DNA of 64,000 nucleotides. Origin: Verrucomicrobia subdivision 3 bacterium UBA693. Lineage in GTDB: Bacteria > Verrucomicrobiota > Verrucomicrobiia > Limisphaerales > UBA8199. A program made the translations under genes and the position numbers. How positions within the stretch are numbered: the stretch's first letter is position 1; each line of letters begins with the position of its first letter. Under the pieces are notes generated by a model. The model did no database searches, had not been told where the DNA came from, and saw only the letters and a program-made list of their open reading frames with translations. The stretch spans positions 16,088 through 80,087 of the forward strand of contig DBMR01000025.1 in assembly GCA_002298785.1 (NCBI GenBank), in the 5' to 3' direction. This document shows positions 55,555 through 63,172 of the stretch, in pieces.

Positions 55555-56538
55555 TCAGGCCGCCCGGGTGCGTGGGGCTACGCGGTTCAGAAACTGCGAG
55601 AAAGCCTGCCACACCTCATCCGTGGTGCAGCCCCGCAGGCAGAGGGGCTGCGGGAACCGGCAGTAATCCGAGCAGGGTTTATACGGGCACGGCTTGCCTT
55701 CGAAACATTCGCCCTGCGGGTGGAGCGGGGCAAACCACTCCAAGAGCTGCGGGCCAAACAGGGTAAAGGTCGGCACACCGCAATAGGCCGCCAGGTGGGC
55801 GGGGCCGGAATCATTGCCCAGGAAAACTTGCGCCCGATCCACCAGCTCGAGCAGTTGCGCTACCGAGGTTGGCATCACGACCCCGGTTTCCCCCACGCTT
55901 AGCCACCAGTTCAATTGGTCGGCGTCGCAGGCCACCTGCACCTGGTAATTGAGCGCGCGCAGGCGCTGCACGGTTGCACGGTAATTCTCCAGCGGCCAAA
56001 CCCGCACGGATTGACCCGCGCCGCTGTGCACCAGGATAGTCGTCCGAGCCGCACTGGCCGCGCGAGGCGGGCCGAAGCCGGGGACTTCGAATCCGAGCTG
56101 GTGACCCAACACCCGCCAGTTTTCCAGGCGGTGCGCGCTGGGATCAGGTCGGTCCAAAGGGTGGGTCAGGAACACCTGGCTGCGAATGCGAGGAAAGCCG
56201 AGGCGTTGCCGGGCGCCGATCAACCACATGAGCGCGTGATCACGCGGATCCCAGCGGGCGGAGAGCGCGACGGCAAAGTCGTCTCCGGTTTCCCGTCGCA
56301 ACCCCAGCAGCCGTCGCCAGGGCCATCGGTACAGGCTGTATTTGCCGTGAAAAGCCGTCCAGGGGGCGACGAAACTCACCACGCGCACCTGGGGCCAGAG
56401 CCTGGGCCGCAGGTCGTTGGCGTACGGTTTGGCCAGCAGCGTGACCTCAAATTTCTCACTGGCCACACGCAGAAACGAGGAGGCGATCACCAGGTCGCCC
56501 AGGCCCCACAATTCGATGACCAACAGGCGCGGCTTCAC
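55555..56538 (-). CDS. Glycosyltransferase family 9 (heptosyltransferase-like)
   Basis: A 327-residue GT9 enzyme: LVIELWGLGDLVIASSFLR at the N-terminus for the acceptor side, and GNDSGPAHLAAYCGVPTFTLFGP for the nucleotide-sugar site. Near residue 290 is a Cys-rich segment (CFEGKPCPYKPCSDYC) often found in GT9 members of this phylum. Family members add heptose or other sugars to lipopolysaccharide inner core. Its start overlaps the stop of the methyltransferase gene (ATGA), so they form one unit, probably for surface polysaccharide. Confidence 0.88.
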   Translation of the reverse strand: MKPRLLVIELWGLGDLVIASSFLRVASEKFEVTLLAKPYANDLRPRLWPQVRVVSFVAPWTAFHGKYSLYRWPWRRLLGLRRETGDDFAVALSARWDPRDHALMWLIGARQRLGFPRIRSQVFLTHPLDRPDPSAHRLENWRVLGHQLGFEVPGFGPPRAASAARTTILVHSGAGQSVRVWPLENYRATVQRLRALNYQVQVACDADQLNWWLSVGETGVVMPTSVAQLLELVDRAQVFLGNDSGPAHLAAYCGVPTFTLFGPQLLEWFAPLHPQGECFEGKPCPYKPCSDYCRFPQPLCLRGCTTDEVWQAFSQFLNRVAPRTRAA

Positions 56539-57191
56539 TGGGGGCGAGAGGCGGTGAGGCAGGCGGACCAGCCCAGCCAGTGGACCAGGGCCGTAAATTT
56601 CCGGCGGCTGGCCGGGGTGAACATGAGGAGCGGCCAGGCGGCGGCAAACAGCCAGTTGCGCGAGGTCCCGCTGTCCGCCACCCGTAACCCGGCCCCGCTC
56701 AATAATTGCGCCAGGGCGCCCATGCCGACGGGCCGGATGTGGGTGGGATCATCGTAAAAATTCAGGGTGAAGGTGCCCGCAGCCCGGCCTTGCGGGCTGG
56801 ACAACGTCAGGGTTTTGGGGTGGGGGGTTTCGAAGTAGATTCGGCCACCCGGTTTGATGACGCGGGCGAGTTCAGCGACGAGCAGTTGCAGATCTTCGAG
56901 GTGCTCGATCAAGTGCATACAGGTCACCGCATCCACCGTGGCCTCTGGCCAGGGCAGCCGGTCCTCTTCCAGGTTTACCCGGCGGAATTCGCAGTTCGGG
57001 GGGTATTTCTCCGGCTGACCGGCGATATCGACGGCCAAAAGCCGCAGATCGGGCCGTAACTCGTGGATGTGTCCGAGGGTTTCGCCGTCCGAGGCGCCGA
57101 CGTCCAGCAAAGTGCCGCCGGGCGGGGTGGCGGCCACAAACCGGGCGCGTGTGTCCAGCCACGAACAGTGTCGCAGGTGCGCCCAGTTCAT
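56535..57191 (-). CDS. Class I SAM-dependent methyltransferase
   Basis: A 218-residue methyltransferase. Motif I is TLLDVGASDGETLGHIHE, followed by LLAVDIAG, then VDAVTCMHLIEHLEDLQLLVAELARVIKPGG, the motif IV-V region of Methyltransf_11/23 proteins. The last 60 residues form a helical cap. Position upstream of and overlapping a GT9 gene suggests methylation of a polysaccharide or lipid-linked sugar. The acceptor is not predictable. Confidence 0.87.
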   Translation of the reverse strand: MNWAHLRHCSWLDTRARFVAATPPGGTLLDVGASDGETLGHIHELRPDLRLLAVDIAGQPEKYPPNCEFRRVNLEEDRLPWPEATVDAVTCMHLIEHLEDLQLLVAELARVIKPGGRIYFETPHPKTLTLSSPQGRAAGTFTLNFYDDPTHIRPVGMGALAQLLSGAGLRVADSGTSRNWLFAAAWPLLMFTPASRRKFTALVHWLGWSACLTASRPQ

Positions 57192-58389
57192 ACGTGCTGT
57201 GCTGGTTGGAACAAACGCATATTAACTCGCCGGCAAAATGTGCCCGGCAGCATACGCAGCAGAGGTTCAGGTGTAAAGTTCACGGGTGACTGTGCTTGAG
57301 CGTTGGTTGGAAACGGGATGGTCGATGGCTGGCGCGGGAATAGACCACGGAACACTCGAAAAACGCGGAAGGAGATGGTGAATTGGGGCCGGAGGAAACC
57401 GCTGATCATCGCTAATTGGACGCTAATGAAGACCCGGAGCGCGGACGTCCATGTCCGCTTACATCGTTCGAAGGACGTCCACGGTTAATCCTTGCGGGTG
57501 GGGAGCGGTGCGCATGGACGGAATCGCAAGGCGTTGTTTCTTCTTCAGCTCCGGCAGGAGCGCCAAGTTTATAGTTCGCAAACCATAAACATCAATTTCC
57601 CCAGCTCCGGCAGGAGCGGCACGGTCGTTCAAACCGGGGTAGTGGGCCAGGATGTTTCGGGATTGAATTCCGGAATGGGATGCGTCGAGCACCACCCGGG
57701 ATGCACCGTCGGCTTCCTTCATGCCGCCCCGCTGGGGCTTGGGATGCCATATGGGATGGAATGCTATAAACATGCCGCGCCGCTGGCGCTCAAAGAAAGC
57801 CGCAGGAATTGGGGGGGTGAGTGGGGTGCAGTGTTTGCGTCCACTCGGGGGAGCAGTACTCAGTATTTGTCGCCCGCGCCCCCACAAATACATGAAGGAC
57901 TGACTTCACTCGCTCGACCGCTTAGGTGATGAGTCTTCACTTATTCTGTTGAATTATCTTGACCATATTCAGCCCGGGCCAGGTGTTTGGATCATGCTAG
58001 CGCGGCAAGGAATGCCTTCCCGGTTCGATGGCGCTGGTTCTAATTGCCACAAAGCGCCCCTGCTGTCCTTCCATCGAGATGCGTTGAGCTTCCAGGTGTT
58101 GGCTGAGGTGCAAGCAAGTCTCCGCCAGCGCCGACGCGCGAGTGTCGGAGTGGCACGGCCGGGAGACGACGCTTGCAATCCAGGCGATGGTCGTCCGGTT
58201 GAATCTGGGGAGTTCCAAGCCAGAAGCGGTCCCGTGCACGAGTAATTGGGTGGGCTCGGAGGAGACAGCAGGGAACAAGCAACACCAAAGTTATGACCGA
58301 TCTAAATCCCAAAAAGAACCGAAGGTATGGGTTGCCCTTTGATAGGGCTTGTTCAACTAGGGGTGTAGTTGCTGGCTCCGCGCGCGAGT
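57192..58389. other. Gene-poor repeat-containing region
   Basis: No open frame here has protein-like composition on either strand. The left third holds simple motif sequences resembling interspersed repeats of this phylum, including GCGGACGTCCATGTCCGC (57439-57456), a hairpin with a partial copy near 57472. The middle holds the repeat cluster listed separately. The right third (57900-58389) shows nothing I can name. Confidence 0.6.
57546..57795. repeat. Cluster of short hairpin-forming interspersed repeats
   Basis: CAGCTCCGGCAGGAGCG occurs twice, at 57546 and 57602; each copy contains the hairpin GCTCC-GGCA-GGAGC. Two related GC-rich units, GCCGCCCCGCTGGGGC (near 57723) and GCCGCGCCGCTGGCGC (near 57774), follow at intervals, each preceded by an ATG-like CATGCCGC context. 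The arrangement resembles REP-like intergenic repeats. Confidence 0.6.
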
Positions 58390-59034
58390 TCATCCGCAAC
58401 CGTTGTCCCTGGGCAGTGGGGCGCGTTCCGCAGCAATACACCCTTCAAGGTTAGCGTGTATATGCTGACGCAGCCACTGAGCCACGAGCTGAGCGACCTC
58501 CCTCGGGCCTATCTCGCTCGTCTCAATGACATAACTACTCCACGGCGGCTGGATTGCAGCGATCTCAACCCAACGATCCCAACGCATTTGCGGCCACGCA
58601 TTTTGGGTAATGACCTCCGGCCGATGCCGGTGGTCAATGACATGGTGGCGCATCCAGTTCGCGAACGCCACATGGTGACGGATGAAGCTCAAATTGTCTC
58701 CTCCTTCCAAAACACGGGTCGTCTGCGCTTGTTCTCCTGCGTCGAGGAGGCAAACGACAAGACGATCCAAATGCTCCGCCGACGGAGCCGCCCAGACCTC
58801 TCCGGGCGGAACCGGATCGCCGCACAACAGAAAGTGCTTTCCCTTACGCCGGGCCTCGAGAGCACGCAGCACCGTTCGCTCCACCATTCTATGTCGCCAT
58901 TCAATCTCCCATTTCGGAGTGCTCCCAAGCATCCCCAACTCGGCTACTTCCAGGTCGTCAGTGAACTCCGGCTCGATCAACTTGCGGACGGTGGACTTGC
59001 CTACCCCGCTAGCACCTGTGACGAGAAAAAACAT
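58390..59034 (-). CDS. P-loop kinase-like protein
   Basis: A 214-residue protein starting FFLVTGASGVGKSTVRKLIE, a Walker A loop (GASGVGKST) at residue 8. The pattern of the rest, for example RMVERTVLRALEARRKGKHFLLCGDPVPPGEVWAAPSAE, resembles small nucleoside/shikimate-kinase-type AAA proteins that phosphorylate a small molecule, possibly an antibiotic. No specific family motif is certain. It is the first of a series of unrelated minus-strand genes in the accessory tail, separated from the next by a long imperfect hairpin (59036-59152). Confidence 0.7.
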   Translation of the reverse strand: MFFLVTGASGVGKSTVRKLIEPEFTDDLEVAELGMLGSTPKWEIEWRHRMVERTVLRALEARRKGKHFLLCGDPVPPGEVWAAPSAEHLDRLVVCLLDAGEQAQTTRVLEGGDNLSFIRHHVAFANWMRHHVIDHRHRPEVITQNAWPQMRWDRWVEIAAIQPPWSSYVIETSEIGPREVAQLVAQWLRQHIHANLEGCIAAERAPLPRDNGCG

Positions 59035-59035
59035 G

Positions 59036-59152
59036 TATCAAGCTTGGAATTCTGGATCGGGCCGATTCCGCCCCAGATCAGCGACCCGGAGCCGCTGACC
59101 CTCGATTGTCAACCGGCGTGTCATCGCCGGGTTCGCCGTATCTGGCTTGATA
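59036..59152 (-). repeat. Degenerate attC-like imperfect hairpin
   Basis: Reading the minus strand, TATCAAGC opens and GCTTGATA closes the element; inside, CCAGATACGGCGAACCCGG pairs with CCGGGTCGCTGATCTGG, leaving two unpaired As on one arm. The TATCAAGC text is also found in the same place in the better element at 60890. Core boxes RYYYAAC/GTTRRRY are not recognisable, so this is weak. Confidence 0.35.
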
Positions 59153-59162
59153 GGCCGTGTGC

Positions 59163-59402
59163 TCATCTCAAATACCAATAGTAAATACCGTGCATCACCA
59201 CTCTGCGAATCTCATCTCGCGAAATGCCTGGGAACTCTACCGAAAAATCCTCAATCATCCTATCTGTGTCAAAATCTTTGAAGTCGGCAAACTGGCCATG
59301 AGACCGCGTGTAATATTTGGGCTTCTGCTTACTGTGTCCAGCTATCGCAATCTGCTTGATCTGCTGCTCAAGCTGCTGAATCGGTTCGCATGCGATGCTC
59401 AT
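59163..59402 (-). CDS. Hypothetical protein, 79 residues
   Basis: ATG 59402 to TGA 59163 gives a protein beginning MSIACEPIQQLEQQIKQIA, with a charged middle and an end of RRVVMHGIYYWYLR. An upstream extension to 59531 is open but overlaps the preceding gene's coding end on the same strand in another frame. Unknown family. The coding-like, non-repetitive composition makes it more likely than not a real cassette-type gene, but its start is uncertain. Confidence 0.4.
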   Translation of the reverse strand: MSIACEPIQQLEQQIKQIAIAGHSKQKPKYYTRSHGQFADFKDFDTDRMIEDFSVEFPGISRDEIRRVVMHGIYYWYLR

Positions 59403-59433
59403 GGCGTAAAGTTCGGCTGTGCCGTCTTCATCC

Positions 59434-60828
59434 CTACGGAACTTGTACCGCGCTGTAAAAACGAACCGGGTTGCCGACAGCGTTCGTATCTGTGAACGAA
59501 AACGAGCCGGTGCCTGCGTTGTTCGTGGCAAGCCTCACCCAACCACTTCGCGGGGTGGCGACGCTGGGGCTGCCAAGAATGGCATAGTTCTGTCCAGGCA
59601 CGCCTACGAGCCGCATGGAGGCGGGCCGAGTGATAATATCGAGTCGCGCAGGGGCCATGCTAGAAGGAATGAACATGCCATAGACATCGGAGACATCAGG
59701 ACCGCCGTTGCTGAAATTCCATATCTGGAGATTCCCAAGTACGAAATACCATGAGCCGTTATAGAGCAGGCCGCTGAAGAGGGGAACCTGGCTGCCGATA
59801 GAGGAGAACAGTGCGAATTCGCCGCCGAGAGGCAAACCCGTGGGCTGGAGGTACCGATAGTTGACGCCAGCAAAATTGGCGTTCCAGCCAAGAAGGTAAT
59901 TTGCCCCGTCGAAGGCCAGGAAAGGACCGAACGGATTTGCATTGGTAGTGATGCGAAACGTTTGTGCGAGGGCTGTCCCGGTTCTTGAGATCAGCCGCCC
60001 GTAGAGGTCTGAACCCTGTGCTGCGGACAGAGCCCATACAACAAGGAAATTGGTGCGGTCCACGGCAGCGGCTGCGTAGCCGTTTTGGAGCGAGGCGGAC
60101 TGGCTAATCTGAAAAGCGGTCGACAGGGCGCCGTTAGTCTTAACCAACCGCCCCCAAACGTCCCACCCTGTTCCATCCGAGCGTCGCACATTGGCGGTTA
60201 CCAGGAAATGATTGCTTGAAAATGTGACGGAGGGAAATTCGGCGGACAGTCCGAGGTTACAGACTGTGAATTCTGAGCCCCGGAACGCCCCGTTCGTTTC
60301 GATGAGGCGTCCGTACACCGCGGTCGGACTGCTGCGCGCGTCTTGCCAAACCGCGAGAAAAACGTTGCTGCCAAAGGCAAGACGTGGATCCTGCTGTTGC
60401 CCTGAGGCTGAACAAATGGCAAAGGCTCCGCCTACCAAGCCGCCAGATCGGTTGATGAATTGGCCGTATATGTCGCTGTAAGAACCTCCATCCTGGTTAC
60501 CGGCAAAGTCCTCCCACACCAGGAGGAAGTTCGTACCACCAAATGCAGCGAACGGAATGTTGCCTTCTCGGTTGATGAGAATCTTAGAGCCTGCCGGGCC
60601 CCCTGTGGAAGAGATGCGCTGAGCGCAGATGGCCGACCGGTCGCCGGCGTCCCCGCGCACAGCCGCCAGGTAGCTCGCCCCATCGCAAGCTGCGGAAACG
60701 GACTGCTCAATGACGCCGTTTGTGGCGACGGGGAAATTGTCATACGCCCTGACAGCTAGATTTGTTGCCAGCAGTAGGGGCAGGCTTGCCCTCAGGATAC
60801 ATCGGCTGCTTGATACCTGTTGTTTCAT
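59434..60828 (-). CDS. Secreted beta-propeller-like repeat protein
   Basis: Start at ATG 60828 (MKQQVSSSR), 464 residues, with a signal peptide ending near AVRAY; the open frame to 60969 runs into the attC-like hairpin. Six or seven repeats share the pattern phi-x-F-x-x-x-x-phi-L-V-x-W-x-D/A followed by D-phi-Y-G-R/Q-phi-I, for example NFLLVWEDFAG/DIYGQFI and VFLAVWQDARS/VYGRLIE. This is a propeller-like arrangement known in secreted verrucomicrobial proteins. The end reads NPVRFYSAVQVP. No enzymatic motif is seen. Confidence 0.72.
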   Translation of the reverse strand: MKQQVSSSRCILRASLPLLLATNLAVRAYDNFPVATNGVIEQSVSAACDGASYLAAVRGDAGDRSAICAQRISSTGGPAGSKILINREGNIPFAAFGGTNFLLVWEDFAGNQDGGSYSDIYGQFINRSGGLVGGAFAICSASGQQQDPRLAFGSNVFLAVWQDARSSPTAVYGRLIETNGAFRGSEFTVCNLGLSAEFPSVTFSSNHFLVTANVRRSDGTGWDVWGRLVKTNGALSTAFQISQSASLQNGYAAAAVDRTNFLVVWALSAAQGSDLYGRLISRTGTALAQTFRITTNANPFGPFLAFDGANYLLGWNANFAGVNYRYLQPTGLPLGGEFALFSSIGSQVPLFSGLLYNGSWYFVLGNLQIWNFSNGGPDVSDVYGMFIPSSMAPARLDIITRPASMRLVGVPGQNYAILGSPSVATPRSGWVRLATNNAGTGSFSFTDTNAVGNPVRFYSAVQVP

Positions 60829-60889
60829 GTTGGTTGTCCCTGCATTCTCGTTGTTAGTTGGGTTGGTGCTACAGCGGCCTGCAAGCGCG

Positions 60890-60996
60890 GCCGAACGATC
60901 AGCATCAGCGGTGGGAGCCAGCCGCCACCCATGCTCGAATCGCCACTGAGGTGAACGGCTGGCTCCCATCCGCTGAATGCTTGATAGGGGTTGGGC
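60890..60996 (-). other. attC-like recombination site (107 bp)
   Basis: On the minus strand GCCCAAC (60996-60990) and GTTCGGC (60896-60890) bound an imperfect hairpin. Arm ATCAAGCATTCAGCGGATGG then GAGCCAGCCG pairs with the opposite arm, which lacks three of those bases, so one arm carries unpaired A, T and A. Length, RYYYAAC/GTTRRRY ends and one-sided bulges match integron attC sites. The GTTCGGC box has one mismatch to consensus. Confidence 0.6.
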
Positions 60997-61008
60997 ACCG
61001 CGTTCATG

Positions 61009-61389
61009 TCATGGCTTTTGCCTGTCGAACCGCTCTGACTCTCCGCAGACCAGGCTAACCTGACCTGCGAACTTCTCAACCTGCAAACACCAGACGCCGG
61101 TCTTAACAGTAGACGCCAAGCGGCCCCAACCGTCATCAAAGATCAGTGCATCATATAGGAACAGCGAAGGATCTCCTGCACTGAGCTTCCATCGGCCAAC
61201 ATTCGTGCGTGAAACCGAGGCTGAGGTGAACACCTGTTCATAGGTGCCCTGTGGTCGCAAATGCAGCATCTCGACCCCGTATGCTCGGTTCGCTCTGTAA
61301 TTCCCTGGGACGTCACTCGACTGCGGTTTGCTGCACGAAACCACGAGCGCCACGAGAGATATGCTCATGAATGTTTGGAATATGCTCAT
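61009..61389 (-). CDS. Small lipoprotein, cassette-borne
   Basis: Start at ATG 61389 (MSIFQTFMS) gives 126 residues. A lipobox LVVSC at residue 18 indicates a lipid anchor. The mature part is beta-rich (RPQGTYEQVFTSASVSRTNVGRWKLS) like small lipocalin-type or META-like proteins, but I recognise no family. Its ATG lies three bases after GTTGGGC (61399-61393). The complement GCCCAAC follows its stop. This fits a gene cassette with its own attC. Confidence 0.7.
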   Translation of the reverse strand: MSIFQTFMSISLVALVVSCSKPQSSDVPGNYRANRAYGVEMLHLRPQGTYEQVFTSASVSRTNVGRWKLSAGDPSLFLYDALIFDDGWGRLASTVKTGVWCLQVEKFAGQVSLVCGESERFDRQKP

Positions 61390-61416
61390 GCGGCCCAACG
61401 CTAGATATAGGTTATC

Positions 61417-61485
61417 CGAAGTTATTCACCGGCGGGGCGGTGGGCCGCAGGGATTCCCCCGCCGCTCCGCCGGTGAATAACTTCG
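61417..61485. repeat. 19-bp perfect inverted repeat in the IS110 left end
   Basis: CGAAGTTATTCACCGGCGG (61417-61435) and its exact complement (61467-61485) flank a 31-base GC-rich centre that extends the pairing imperfectly. It could form a very stable hairpin in RNA or DNA. It lies about 260 bases before the transposase start. Confidence 0.85.
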
Positions 61486-61746
61486 TGGCGGCGAAAACCG
61501 CCCCGTGTTTGGGATGGCCTGAATGGTTCATTTGGGTTTATCCCTTCACTTGGTTCTCCCGCCCCGGCGGGCCAGGTCTGCTAACGACCAGTCGCGTCAA
61601 CGACTCTGAGTTTATGGACCGGCCCGTCGGGCGGGACTTGTCCCTCTAACGACTACTCAAGAGGGCGTCTCTGTTTCACAGAAGGACTCTTCTATATTGG
61701 CGTCGCCGGGTCAAGTCTGCGGGAGGCCGAAAAGGAAAACAAAAAC

Positions 61747-62853
61747 ATGAATGCACATCCCTATGACCTGGTCATCGGCCTCGACCGCTCCGACAAAAAG
61801 GCCGACCTCTGCCTCATCGTCACCGCCACCGGCCAACGCCGCAGCGTTGTCATCGACACCGCGCCCGAAGCCCTGTGGGAATGGCTGGCCCAACTCCGCC
61901 AGCAACATCCCGGCGCCCACGTCGGGCTCTGCCTCGAACAACCCGCCGTCCACCTCATCCCATTCCTGGAGGCCTACGCCTGGATCGCGCTGCATCCCAT
62001 CAACCCCATCACGCTCCAGAAGTATCGCGAGGCGTTCGTCACGAGCCGCGCCAAGGATGACACGAAGGACGCGGAGTATCTGGCCGACCTCCTCCTGACC
62101 CACCACGGCAAGCTGCCCGTGTGGGCACCGGAGGACAGCGCCACGCGCGGCGTGCAACAGCTCGTGCTCCATCGCCGCGCCGTGGTGGATGAACGCACCG
62201 GCCTCTCCAACCGCCTCATTGCCCTGTTAAAACAGTATTTTCCGCAGGCGCTGGTGCTGGCGGGCGAGGAACTGTGGCGGCCGCTGGCCACGGCGTTCCT
62301 GCTGAAATGGCCCAGCTTGCCGGCCGTGCAAAAGGCCAAGCCCGCGACGTTGAAACAGTTCTATCACCGGCACGGCAGCCGCAGCACCCAGCTCCAGGAC
62401 GAACGCCTGGCCCTGGTAGCCAAAGCCGTGGCGGTCACGGACGAAACCGCCATGATCGGCAGTTTTGTGCTGCGGGTGCAGTTGGTCTGCCGGCAGCTCC
62501 AACTGGTGCAGCGGAGCATCACGGAATTTGACCGGCAGATCGCGGCGGCGTATGCGGCGCATCCGGACCGGGCAATCTTCGCCAGCCTGCCGGGGGCGGG
62601 ACCGGTGCTGGGGCCGCGCCTGCTGGCGAGCCTGGGCGCCAACCGGGAGCGCTTCGCCGACGGGGCGACGCAACTGCAGCGCTACACGGGGGTGGCGCCG
62701 GTGACGAAGCGCAGCGGCGGCAGTTGTTACATTCACCGGCGCTACTGCTGTCCGAAGTTTCACCGGCAAAGCTTCCACGAGTATGCCAAGGAGAGCGTGC
62801 TCTGGAGCCGGTGGGCGGGCGCCTATTATCTGCAACAACGGACCAAGGGCTGA
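61747..62853 (+). CDS. IS110-family DEDD transposase, truncated by in-frame TGA
   Basis: A 368-residue product. The RuvC-like N-terminal domain has LVIGLDRSDKKADL, CLEQPAVHLIPFLE and DDTKDAEYLADLLL for the DEDD acidic residues. The C-terminal transposase_20 domain has LPGAGPVLGPRLLASLGA and TKRSGGS, containing the probable catalytic serine. After TGA at 62851 the same frame continues for 64 codons (PHHTAVRALAFKWQRIIWRC and onward) to TAA at 63048, which is the usual IS110 C-terminus. So the gene is complete except for one nonsense change (CGA to TGA or TGG to TGA). Activity is doubtful. Confidence 0.85.
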   Translation: MNAHPYDLVIGLDRSDKKADLCLIVTATGQRRSVVIDTAPEALWEWLAQLRQQHPGAHVGLCLEQPAVHLIPFLEAYAWIALHPINPITLQKYREAFVTSRAKDDTKDAEYLADLLLTHHGKLPVWAPEDSATRGVQQLVLHRRAVVDERTGLSNRLIALLKQYFPQALVLAGEELWRPLATAFLLKWPSLPAVQKAKPATLKQFYHRHGSRSTQLQDERLALVAKAVAVTDETAMIGSFVLRVQLVCRQLQLVQRSITEFDRQIAAAYAAHPDRAIFASLPGAGPVLGPRLLASLGANRERFADGATQLQRYTGVAPVTKRSGGSCYIHRRYCCPKFHRQSFHEYAKESVLWSRWAGAYYLQQRTKG

Positions 62854-63079
62854 CCTCACCACACAGCGGTGCGGGCGCTCGCGTTCAAATGGCAGCGGAT
62901 CATCTGGCGCTGCTGGCACGACCGCAAACCGTATGCGGACGCGAAATATGAAGCCGCCCTGCGCAAGGCCAAGAGTCCATTGGTGGCACTGTTCGATCAG
63001 GTGGAACTGGGCAAAAGCCCCTACAAAAATCCCGCGAAGAAAAATTAAAATTCCGCTTGTCGGATTACCTCAGAGGTGA

Positions 63080-63163
63080 ACTGAGCGATGCAGGCGGCCA
63101 AGGGCGTCCGAATTGCCAACTGACGTGGCCCGCCCGCATTCGCTCCAGTGATTTTGTTAGCTC
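63080..63163 (-). other. Larger part of an attC-like site split by IS110
   Basis: Minus strand: GAGCTAAC (63163-63156), six bases, then arm ACTGGAGCGAATGCGGGCGG (63149 on) pairing with GGCCGCCTGCATCGCTCAGT (63099-63080), leaving unpaired G, A and G on one arm. The closing box is missing here and appears as GTTGGGC at 61399-61393 beyond the insertion sequence. The GAGCTAAC box is the exact complement of GTTAGCTC directly before the gene at 63173-63856. Confidence 0.6.
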
Positions 63164-63172
63164 GAGGAACCA

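Larger units (their letters stand above)
61400..63079 (+). mobile_element. IS110-family insertion sequence inserted in an attC-like site
   Basis: The element includes the transposase frame at 61747-63048, about 350 bases of 5' non-coding DNA and about 30 bases of 3' non-coding DNA. Ends are approximate, set by where the split attC-like site resumes: GTTGGGC box at 61399-61393 on one side, hairpin arm from 63080 on the other. No target duplication is evident, as usual for IS110. The long left non-coding end is where IS110-group elements encode their bridge RNA. Confidence 0.6.

Noticed and set aside
57459..57893. Open frames of about 145 codons on both strands
   Set aside because: They run through the repeat cluster; both strands are open because of GC-rich repeats, and the translations have no protein-like pattern.
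58245..58389. A further attC-like site downstream of the kinase gene
   Set aside because: Complementary pieces (GAACAAGC...CAAAG) exist, but the core boxes deviate and the arms have a five-base mismatch block. Not distinguishable from chance.
59411..59417. GTTCGGC on the plus strand as the matching core box for the propeller gene cassette
   Set aside because: It is an exact complement of the box at 60896-60890, but no hairpin follows it and a 7-base match is expected by chance in this span at a noticeable rate.
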